A DNA stretch of 9,062 bases from G039029935 sp039029935 (lineage in GTDB: Bacteria > Chloroflexota > Anaerolineae > Caldilineales > Caldilineaceae), in contig JBCCFC010000509.1 of NCBI GenBank assembly GCA_039029935.1, positions 1-9,062 on the forward strand, written 5' to 3'. Position numbers and translations under genes: made by a program. The notes beneath the pieces are model-generated. The model searched no databases. It was not told the origin of the DNA and saw only the letters and a list, made by a program, of their open reading frames with translations. Below, in pieces: positions 1 to 5,318 of this stretch; within the stretch, counting starts at the first letter, position 1, and each line of letters starts with the position of its first letter.

Positions 1-45
1 AACCACAGTGCGACCGACTGGAACCACATCTGTCGGTGTGTTCAC
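1..45 (-). CDS. N-terminal fragment of a possible FeoA-like protein (runs off window)
   Basis: Reading the minus strand from a GTG at 45-43, 15 open codons give MNTPTDVVPVGRTVV before the window edge. The 'D-V-P-V-G-R-T-V-V' pattern resembles the start of FeoA-type SH3-like domains, which sit beside or fuse to FeoB and modulate ferrous iron uptake. It lies 88 bp downstream of a DtxR-family metal regulator on the same strand, a context that fits iron or manganese transport. The GTG has no clear separate Shine-Dalgarno; AGG directly abuts it, as it does at the nnr GTG. With only 15 residues the family call is inference, and the fragment could be chance. Confidence 0.3.
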   Translation of the reverse strand, partial: MNTPTDVVPVGRTVV

Positions 46-97
46 CTATCTAACTTCTGCTACATCATATAATGTACTGTTGCCCGCTGTTAGCTCC

Positions 98-116
98 TTG
101 TTTATGAATAAAACAA
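98..116. promoter_or_regulatory. 19-bp AT-rich palindrome, candidate operator
   Basis: TTGTTT at 98-103 and AAACAA at 111-116 form an inverted repeat with a 7-bp centre, between the dtxR stop and the possible FeoA-like start. DtxR/MntR regulators bind AT-rich near-palindromes of about this length, so an operator for the downstream gene is possible. A second short inverted repeat (tacat/atgta, 61-76) overlaps a possible minus-strand -10 (TTATAT). The rest of 46-133 shows nothing further. No match to a published DtxR, IdeR or MntR box is claimed; a weak terminator is the alternative, but there is no T-run. Confidence 0.25.
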
Positions 117-133
117 CATAGATTTAGGAACTA

Positions 134-844
134 TCATAAAGACTCTTCGGGCATCACCAACAGACACTGTGCCATTTCATAAGACAGCGCATGATGTTTG
201 TCTTGAACCTGAATCAGCAATGGCTCATTCAACGGGGCATGGCTCATGACGACAAGGTTGGCGTTGGGATACAGCCCCAATGTATGCAAATAATCCAGCC
301 GCTCTTGGTCTTGCACCAACACCCGCACAACGCGATAGCTTTTTTGTAGATCGGCCTCATTCAGCGCAATGCCATCCACAGGTGTAATCGTGCCATCTTT
401 GGCGGGAATCGGGTCGCCATGCGGATCAATTGTAGGATTCCCCAAGGCGTTGACAATGGCCTCTTCTAGCACATCACTCAGCACGTGTTCTAGCCGTTCG
501 GCTTCCTCATGTACTTGACCAAGCGGTAGATTTAGCTTTTCGTGTAAAAATAATTCAAGCAGCCGATGATGGCGTAGCACCTCCAATGCAACACGGTTTC
601 CCATCTCTGTCAATAGGATGCTTTGATAGGGTTCATAGGTGATTAGTTCCCATTCTGCCAACTTTTTGACCATATTGGTCGCTGATGCAGGCGTGATCTT
701 CAAATAGTTGGCAAGAGCGGAATTTGTGACTTTGGTGCCTTCGTTGTGTAAAAGATAAATAGACTTTAGATAATCTTCATGAACAGAGGTCAGCGGATGA
801 GATTTCCCAAACGTATCACCCAGCAAGATGGCTGTGCTTGTCAT
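134..844 (-). CDS. DtxR/MntR-family metal-dependent transcriptional repressor
   Basis: This is a cytoplasmic DNA-binding regulator of the DtxR/IdeR/MntR/SirR family, which represses iron or manganese uptake genes when metal-loaded. Residues ~18-80 form the winged helix-turn-helix (HEDYLKSIYLL start, recognition region TPASATNMVKKL). Residues ~85-135 are the dimerisation/metal domain (LRHHRLLE, VHEEAERLEHVLSD), followed by the family motif NPTIDPHGDPIP (136-147). Residues ~165-236 are a FeoA-like SH3 domain. By eye, against DtxR, Met10 is Asp24, His79 is H93, Glu83 is E97, His98 is H112, Cys102 is E116, Glu105 is E119 and His106 is H120. The Asp and Glu replacing Met and Cys are MntR-like, so manganese sensing is a reasonable inference, although MntR Glu11 corresponds to Lys27 here. 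The start is ATG at 844 with AGGAG six bases upstream. The 236-aa length suits the three-domain form. Confidence 0.93.
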   Translation of the reverse strand: MTSTAILLGDTFGKSHPLTSVHEDYLKSIYLLHNEGTKVTNSALANYLKITPASATNMVKKLAEWELITYEPYQSILLTEMGNRVALEVLRHHRLLELFLHEKLNLPLGQVHEEAERLEHVLSDVLEEAIVNALGNPTIDPHGDPIPAKDGTITPVDGIALNEADLQKSYRVVRVLVQDQERLDYLHTLGLYPNANLVVMSHAPLNEPLLIQVQDKHHALSYEMAQCLLVMPEESL

Positions 845-885
845 TATGATCTCCTATTTGGCTATATGTATTCGGCAGACCAGCG

Positions 886-973
886 TATCGGTAGGTCGGT
901 AGGTCAGTAGATCAGTAGGTCGGTAGGTCAGTGAACTGGTGGACCGACCTACCGAATACTGACGCACCGAACA
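886..973. repeat. Octamer tandem array that folds back on itself (array 1)
   Basis: From 886 the sequence reads in 8-bp steps: tatcggta, ggtcggta, ggtcagta, gatcagta, ggtcggta, ggtcagtg, aactggtg, then the complementary sense gaccgacc, taccgaat, actgacgc, accgaaca. The arms 885-900 and 943-959 pair with one bulged base (13 consecutive pairs, 888-900 with 943-955). An alternative inner stem is 920-929 with 946-955. It lies 3' of the gene ending at 977 and about 40 bp upstream of the dtxR start, filling most of 845-976. There is no T-run, so it is not a classic intrinsic terminator, though it could stop or stabilise a transcript. It shares architecture, but not word, with 2913-3000. Confidence 0.8.
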
Positions 974-976
974 CGA

Positions 977-1705
977 TCACTTCGCGAGCTTCCGAGAGAT
1001 ATCGGCACATAATTTTTCACAGAGCATCAGCAATTGTGGTTTCCAACGCCGATGAAGTTCCAATGCATCGATCCATTCAAATTGTAGGGGTGCATCGGCC
1101 AAGCGCACAATATCAGCTTTATCATCATTCACCACTTTGAGCTTCATCTCGCGACTCGACCACTGCCCAAAATGATCATGCAATGTCGCTACAGGCGGTA
1201 CTCGGTGTGGAGTTGTGTTGCACCAACGTGTAATCTCGTTAAAAAAGAGCCGCAGGGGGTGATAGCGACGGTGAATATTGGGGGCATGGACAACAAATTG
1301 ATGCCAAAAGTCGCTGTTGTCAAAACGGCTTTCGGTGGTTGTCAAGGGCAGTTCATGCAACAAGGTTAATGTTGCCGCCCCACTGTCTAAGAGTGCCTTG
1401 CACGCACCCAACATACCAATCGTAAATGATCGGGTCAAAATCGCCACCGTGTCGTGATTTTCCTTGTTAAAGGCAACTTGTGCTAAATCATGACGGTCTC
1501 TGGCATCTTGGATCAAAAAGGCATACATTTCAACATCGGCCATGCGCGCACAAATACTTTCGGCCATGAGCGCATAGGGGTGGGTGGACACAGAAAAATC
1601 AATACGCGCCTGCTCTTCAAATTGATCAGACAACATTAAAAAGCAGTTTGGTACGGGTTGATCGGACAGTTTATAAGCTGTGTGTTCGTAAAAGGCAGTT
1701 CTCAT
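977..1705 (-). CDS. Hypothetical alpha-helical protein, family not recognised
   Basis: I do not recognise this family. From ATG at 1705 the product is 242 aa; a TTG at 1723 would add six residues. Neither start has a convincing Shine-Dalgarno, so the N-terminus is uncertain. The sequence looks soluble, without signal peptide or membrane span. Roughly residues 45-115 look helical (ICARMADVEMYAFLIQDA, then RSFTIGMLGACKALLDSG), with a basic/aromatic second half (WHQFVVHAPNIHRRYHPLRL) and a C-terminal amphipathic helix ending EKLCADISRKLAK. The helical-bundle look and the His/Arg-rich stretches faintly recall HEPN-type proteins, but I cannot place a clear R-x4-6-H catalytic motif, so no function is assigned. 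It is divergent from radC across a hairpin repeat and is followed by octamer array 1. Confidence 0.75.
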   Translation of the reverse strand: MRTAFYEHTAYKLSDQPVPNCFLMLSDQFEEQARIDFSVSTHPYALMAESICARMADVEMYAFLIQDARDRHDLAQVAFNKENHDTVAILTRSFTIGMLGACKALLDSGAATLTLLHELPLTTTESRFDNSDFWHQFVVHAPNIHRRYHPLRLFFNEITRWCNTTPHRVPPVATLHDHFGQWSSREMKLKVVNDDKADIVRLADAPLQFEWIDALELHRRWKPQLLMLCEKLCADISRKLAK

Positions 1706-1751
1706 ATTTTGGATACAACGCAATATCGTTTATGGTAATACACATACATGA

Positions 1752-1796
1752 ACTCCTCCCTAACGCTCCCCCGCTAGGGGAGGGTTAGGGAGGAGT
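1752..1796. repeat. 45-bp near-perfect hairpin (dispersed palindrome type)
   Basis: actcctccctaac (1752-1764) pairs base for base with gttagggaggagt (1784-1796). After a single G-G mismatch (1765/1783), ctcccc (1766-1771) pairs with ggggag (1777-1782), leaving a 5-nt loop: 19 base pairs in 45 bp. It lies between divergent genes, so it is not at a 3' end and is unlikely to be a terminator. The right arm carries a Shine-Dalgarno-like GGGAGGAG with no convincing start behind it. Similar TAGGGAGG palindromes are, as I recall, multicopy intergenic repeats in several phyla; copy number here is unknown. Confidence 0.8.
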
Positions 1797-1872
1797 GAAT
1801 CATTACCAATCAGTATACCATGACACTTTGGCATGGATGAAAAATAGACCTTTGTGCTATCGCAAAAGGCAT

Positions 1873-1928
1873 TTATCAAGCCAATCTTGTCGAGCCAATC
1901 TTATCGAGCCAATCTTATCGAGCCAATC
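1873..1928. repeat. 14-bp tandem repeat, four copies, in the radC leader
   Basis: Four consecutive 14-bp units read ttatcaagccaatc, ttgtcgagccaatc, ttatcgagccaatc, ttatcgagccaatc. They differ at one to three positions. The unit is not a multiple of three and lies 35-90 bp upstream of the preferred radC ATG, so it is more likely untranslated leader than protein, although one frame stays open through it. The remainder of 1797-1962 shows no convincing promoter. Confidence 0.85.
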
Positions 1929-1962
1929 GGGATTACAAAGCAACACACTAGGAATGAAGCAC

Positions 1963-2916
1963 ATGGATGATCTATCTCCTTCTGAAAAAGCGATTTGTTG
2001 GGATACACTATCTGATGACTGGGATCCATTTGTGATCAAAGAAGACAGCACAGAGATAGCAGAAACTGTAGAAACCGACGTTGAGCAACCAACGGAATCA
2101 GCGCAAGAACTTGTTGTGGAAAAACATCAGGTGGATGCTGAGGTGCAAACGACACACGCTGAGAAAAAAGCGTCGAACGTAGCAGCGCAATCAGACCCAA
2201 CAGTGCAATCAGATGAGGTCGATAAAGCTGTCTACATGCCCTTGATTCGCGATTTGCCCAGCGATTTGCGCCCGCGTGAGCGGCTTGAGCAAGCAGGTCC
2301 ATCTGCGTTGAGTATCGCAGAGTTGTTGGCGATCATTCTACGCAATGGCCGTCCGGGGGAGAGCGTCCTGCGCATGTCGGAGCGGCTACTCGACCACTTT
2401 GGTGGCATTACGGCGTTAGGGAAAGCGAGCATCGAAGAGTTATGCAGCATCCCCGGCATCGGCCCCGCCAAGGCTGTGGAAATTCAGGCTGCATTTGAAC
2501 TTGGCAAACGACTGCTGGTTTCATCACCGGATGTTCGCCCGCAGGTTCGCAACCCGTCGGATGTTGCCAATTTGCTGATGTTAGAGATGAGTTTGTTGGA
2601 TCAGGAGCATCTGCGTGCTGTGCTGTTGGACACAAAAAATTATGTGGTGAAAGTATGCAATATCTACACTGGAAACCTCAACACAGCGGTCATTCGTGCA
2701 GGCGAGGTCTTTCGTGAGGCCATCCGTGCCAACAGTGCTTCCATGATTATCGTGCATAATCACCCCAGCGGCGACCCCACACCCAGTGCCGAAGATGTCC
2801 ATGTCACAGAGGTCCTCGTTCACGCAGGTGAATTGCTGGATATTCAAGTACTCGACCATCTGATCATTGGGCGTAATAAGTATGTCAGCATGAAGGAGCG
2901 CGGTTTGGGGTTTTAA
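1963..2916 (+). CDS. radC: RadC-family MPN/JAMM-domain protein with acidic N-terminal extension
   Basis: RadC-family proteins combine a helix-hairpin-helix region with an MPN+ (JAMM-like) metal site; despite the name, their role in repair is unsettled. From ATG 1963 (317 aa), residues ~92-184 hold the conserved RadC start (MPLIRDLPSDLRPRERL, from 2236) and the HhH (IPGIGPAKAVEIQAA). The MPN core follows, with RAGEVFREAI and the full motif HNHPSGDPTPSAED: His265, His267, Ser275 and Asp278 are all present. The usual family length is about 225 aa. The extra ~91 residues are rich in Glu, Asp, Val and Thr and look disordered. ATG 1963 is chosen because AGGA (1950-1953) is 9 nt upstream. A GTG at 1795 keeps the frame open but lies inside a hairpin arm and would translate the 14-bp repeats. 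Transcription ends against octamer array 2, convergent with the NERD-like gene. Confidence 0.9.
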   Translation: MDDLSPSEKAICWDTLSDDWDPFVIKEDSTEIAETVETDVEQPTESAQELVVEKHQVDAEVQTTHAEKKASNVAAQSDPTVQSDEVDKAVYMPLIRDLPSDLRPRERLEQAGPSALSIAELLAIILRNGRPGESVLRMSERLLDHFGGITALGKASIEELCSIPGIGPAKAVEIQAAFELGKRLLVSSPDVRPQVRNPSDVANLLMLEMSLLDQEHLRAVLLDTKNYVVKVCNIYTGNLNTAVIRAGEVFREAIRANSASMIIVHNHPSGDPTPSAEDVHVTEVLVHAGELLDIQVLDHLIIGRNKYVSMKERGLGF

Positions 2917-3000
2917 AGCGTTGAAGCGTTGGAACGGTGGAATATTGGAACGCTCCACCGCTCCACCGCTTCAACGCTTCAACGCTTCAACGCTCTCCGC
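2913..3000. repeat. Octamer tandem array that folds back on itself (array 2)
   Basis: In unbroken 8-bp phase from 2913: ttaaagcg, ttgaagcg, ttggaacg, gtggaata, ttggaacg, ctccaccg, ctccaccg, cttcaacg, cttcaacg, cttcaacg, ctctccgc. The second half is the reverse complement of the first: 2917-2941 pairs with 2962-2986 at 23 of 25 positions, with a 20-nt loop. It starts in the radC stop codon and supplies the last codons and stop of the convergent NERD-like gene. A bidirectional transcript end is the obvious inferred role; no T-runs are present. Confidence 0.85.
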
Positions 3001-3768
3001 AGCATTCGCCATAAATTTATTCAACTGTTCTAGCTCCGGCGACCCCAGTTTAACCTCTTTGGCACGCTGGCGGATAAAATTCTTCAACTTATTGGCTTTT
3101 AGCACCTCAATGCTGGCGTTGTTGATGTCTAGCTCTACATCACTGCTCAAGAAAACAACGGCTCCACTCATGGGAACATCGAGCAGGTTTTGCCCTTCAT
3201 CATGCGCATTCAACAATTTTGTGAGCTTCTCTTTTTGTAGCTCAATCTCGCTGGAGGGATTGCCCACGCCTTCACGAGCAAAGATGGTCAAAATACGGCT
3301 TAACTTAAATGGCTCGCGCCAGCGGTCGTTATGGACGCGAAATGTGCCACGATCACTGCGCACGATGAGCGGGATGATGCCACAAGGCCCCGTAATCACA
3401 TAGTTGCTGGGAAGACTATAGGCGTAGTAGTTATATTTGTTGTCAAAGCCCTTCATGCTTTTTTCCACTACTTCATCAGGCCGACCAATTGTGCCATCCG
3501 GCCAGCGACGACGTGCAAAGCGGTTGATAAAATAGCTACCTAAGCTGGCAAAGATAAAGCCACCGGGCAGAGTGACAAAGCTGACAAAGGACCAATATTG
3601 TTGGAGAAAGGCCCCAAATTGATGGGGGGCAGGCTGGTCCAATGGATAGATATTGGGGACAAAGCTGGCAAACAAGCCCGCAAAGAGAATGAGCAACCCT
3701 GTGAGGCTAAAGCGACGCCCCCATTTTTCGCTGTTTTCGATCTTTGTTGTATTGCGATAAATTTTCAT
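2971..3768 (-). CDS. Two-TM membrane protein with NERD-like (nuclease-related) domain
   Basis: 265 aa. After a basic N-terminus there are two hydrophobic segments, ~21-40 (LTGLLILFAGLFASFVPNIY) and ~60-82 (SFVSFVTLPGGFIFASLGSY), then a cytoplasmic or surface domain. Residues ~110-240 follow the NERD layout: YVITGPCGIIPLIVRSDRG, then RWREPFKL, then GNPSSEIELQKEKLTKLL, then VPMSGAVVFLSSDVEL, and an ending like 'VLKANKLKNFIRQR'. In active NERD proteins the strand after the 'GP.G' turn carries acidic and Lys catalytic residues of the E-x-K type; here it reads IVRSDRG, so nuclease activity looks lost. The family call is by pattern, not alignment. Start ATG at 3768 has only a weak AGG 11 nt upstream. 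The C-terminal VEALKR and the TGA are encoded by octamer array 2. It lies downstream of plsX on the same strand, separated by a repeat element. Confidence 0.8.
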   Translation of the reverse strand: MKIYRNTTKIENSEKWGRRFSLTGLLILFAGLFASFVPNIYPLDQPAPHQFGAFLQQYWSFVSFVTLPGGFIFASLGSYFINRFARRRWPDGTIGRPDEVVEKSMKGFDNKYNYYAYSLPSNYVITGPCGIIPLIVRSDRGTFRVHNDRWREPFKLSRILTIFAREGVGNPSSEIELQKEKLTKLLNAHDEGQNLLDVPMSGAVVFLSSDVELDINNASIEVLKANKLKNFIRQRAKEVKLGSPELEQLNKFMANAAESVEALKR

Positions 3769-3797
3769 TAAAACGTTAACCTAACTGTTTGTGTTTT

Positions 3798-3937
3798 GAG
3801 TTGGGTCATTCCACAAAATCAAACACCCATTAAATTGCGGAGCTAGCAATCTCGATTGCGGATTCTACACGAGTACTCCGGCAGTAGAGACTGCCTCTCT
3901 CCGCGATCCTGTGGTAATTGTTTCTGTGGAATGGCCT
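3798..3937. mobile_element. MITE-like inverted-repeat element, copy 1 (about 140 bp)
   Basis: Left end gagttgggtcattccacaaa (3798-3817) and right end tgtggaatggcct (3925-3937) are inverted repeats: cattccaca (3807-3815) matches tgtggaatg (3925-3933) exactly and flanking bases match imperfectly. The interior is nested palindromes: gcggag/ctccgc (3837-3842, 3899-3904), gcaat/attgc (3846-3859), gagtactc (3871-3878) and ggcagt/actgcc (3880-3895). Its first 50 bp align without gaps to 8924-8973 (37 of 50 identical). Its right end, reverse complemented (3937 to 3913), matches 8929-8953 at 21 of 25. There is no room for a coding gene. It fills most of the plsX to NERD-like gap. Exact ends and target duplication cannot be fixed from two diverged copies. 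Confidence 0.6.
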
Positions 3938-3945
3938 TGATTTAG

Positions 3946-5022
3946 TTATGCAGGAACAGCCTCTGCATGGGCTGATTTTGGTTGTCGGTTCGTACTGGAT
4001 GGTTCCGCCATCTTCAGTGTGGATTTCGTCTTTGCAAGTGCTACCCCTTGCCGAATCTCCTCAGACAAATTGGTCTCAACAGCCTGTTTGGCAATGCGAA
4101 TGCAGTTTAACATCATCTCGACATCGCTGCGGCCATGTGCCACGACCACTGGACCCGACAGCCCCAGTAAAATAGCACCGCCGAATTGCCCATCGCCCAA
4201 ACGCCCACGTACTCGTCGAATCCCCGCCGTTGCCAGCAGCCCGCCAAGCATACTGATGGGACCGCGCATGAACTCTTGCTTTAATACCTTCTGGACAAGG
4301 CTCCCCGTTGCCTCTGCGGTTTTGACAAACACATTGCCTGTAAACCCATCCGTAACAACGATATCGGCCAAGCCGCCAATCACATCTTTACTCTCAATAT
4401 TCCCTTGAAAGTTGATGCCTGGTGTTGTACGTAGCAACTCATAGGCTTCAAGAACCAACTCATTGCCCTTGCCCTCTTCCTCACCATTGCTCAAAATACG
4501 CACCGATGGATTCGCAATGCCGCTAATGTAGTTGGCATACAAACTGCCCATGATCGCAAACTGGGTCAAATTTTCGGCACGAGCATCAGGGTTCGCTCCA
4601 ACATCGAGCAGGAGACAATGATTTGTGTAGGTAGGGAAGCGTGTAATCAAGGCTGGGCGCGAAATGCCCTTAATGCGCCCGATGTGCAAAATACCTGCGG
4701 CGACCGCTGCCCCTGTGCTACCCGCCGATACACATGCCTGCGCCTGACCTGTGCGTACAAGACGACTTGCCACCACAATAGAGCTATCGGTTTTAGATCG
4801 CGCACTGGTGGCTGGTTTATCATCCATGCCAATGACATCGTTAGCGGGCACAATGGGGATGTCTAATCCGGCTGTATTATGGTTGTCTAGCTCTTGACGA
4901 ATTTTCTCTTCTTGCCCCACTAATGAAATGGTTATTTGGTATTGGCGAGCCGCAACAACGGCACTTTCAACAATGACCCCTGGTCCGTAATCTCCCCCCA
5001 TCGCATCCAACGCAATATTCAT
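3946..5022 (-). CDS. plsX: Phosphate acyltransferase PlsX (acyl-ACP:phosphate transacylase)
   Basis: PlsX converts acyl-ACP and phosphate into acyl-phosphate, the acyl donor for PlsY in phosphatidic acid synthesis; it acts at the cytoplasmic face of the membrane. The 358-aa product carries the family signature along its length: DAMGGD (6-11), SAGSTGA (99-105), DVGAN (140-144), SNGEE (178-182), GNIE (207-210), TDGFTGN (224-230), FGGAILLGL (280-288) and HGRS (296-299). The polar C-terminal tail after ~333 (KSTLKMAEPSSTNRQP) exceeds what the core needs. Start ATG 5022 has GAGGA five bases upstream. The frequent fabH/fabD/acpP neighbours are absent: it stands apart between nnr and the NERD-like gene, with repeat-filled gaps either side, so it may have its own promoter. 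Confidence 0.97.
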   Translation of the reverse strand: MNIALDAMGGDYGPGVIVESAVVAARQYQITISLVGQEEKIRQELDNHNTAGLDIPIVPANDVIGMDDKPATSARSKTDSSIVVASRLVRTGQAQACVSAGSTGAAVAAGILHIGRIKGISRPALITRFPTYTNHCLLLDVGANPDARAENLTQFAIMGSLYANYISGIANPSVRILSNGEEEGKGNELVLEAYELLRTTPGINFQGNIESKDVIGGLADIVVTDGFTGNVFVKTAEATGSLVQKVLKQEFMRGPISMLGGLLATAGIRRVRGRLGDGQFGGAILLGLSGPVVVAHGRSDVEMMLNCIRIAKQAVETNLSEEIRQGVALAKTKSTLKMAEPSSTNRQPKSAHAEAVPA

Positions 5023-5056
5023 ATGTATCCTCAGTTATGATTTTGTTTCTAGCACC

Positions 5057-5290
5057 GCCGATTTATAATCGGCATCTATCATAGCAAACAGGCTACAAAC
5101 CTGTTAAAATTGATGTTCCATGACCACCCCGCAAGCGTTTGAGGACAGCTTTCGATTGGTCTCCCAATCATTCTAAAACCCGCAGCAATGTTTGAAGTTG
5201 CGAGTCCCATCTAATGGGGATTGGCCCAATTATGTGAATCCGGCACGTTTTGAACGTGCTGCCTGTGCTCGACACCGATTTGCAATCAGT
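5057..5290. repeat. Cluster of six small hairpins between nnr and plsX
   Basis: The 296-bp gap holds no credible gene but six short inverted repeats: gccgatt/aatcggc (5057-5073, loop 3), aacagg/cctgtt (5087-5105, loop 7), gattgg/ccaatc (5154-5169, loop 4), cccat/atggg (5206-5218, loop 3), gcacgtt/aacgtgc (5243-5259, loop 3) and accgatt/aatcagt (5274-5290, loop 3, one mismatch). None is followed by a T-run on either strand. The first and last share an 'accg.tt' arm style and trinucleotide loop, suggesting related REP-like palindromes. Roles as boundary or transcript-stabilising elements are inference. Confidence 0.65.
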
Positions 5291-5318
5291 GGGTTTGTTC
5301 CCTACCATTTAAGATCAT

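Noticed and set aside
13..37. Hairpin accgac/gtcggt at the left edge as a terminator
   Set aside because: Only 6 bp with a 13-nt loop and no T-run; it also lies inside the possible FeoA-like coding start.
1873..1928. CRISPR-like repeats
   Set aside because: The 14-bp units are directly adjacent with no spacers and there are no cas genes.
1795..1962. radC starting at GTG 1795 (373 aa)
   Set aside because: The GTG lies in the arm of the 1752-1796 hairpin, and the first 56 codons would translate the 14-bp tandem repeats. ATG 1963 has a proper Shine-Dalgarno.
2917..2986. Simple rho-independent terminator for radC
   Set aside because: There is a strong stem but no T-run on either strand, a 20-nt loop, and clear octamer construction. 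It may still end transcripts, but it is not the canonical type.
3837..3904. tRNA-like cloverleaf: 68 nt closed by gcggag/ctccgc with three inner hairpins
   Set aside because: No T-loop consensus, no plausible anticodon arm and no correct D-arm. The same ends recur at 8924 onward, so it is the core of the repeat element.
4019..4408. Open plus-strand frame antisense to plsX, 129 codons
   Set aside because: It lies entirely inside a clear plsX, has no Shine-Dalgarno and no recognisable protein character; it is a codon-composition shadow. The same applies to open frames opposite nnr and radC.
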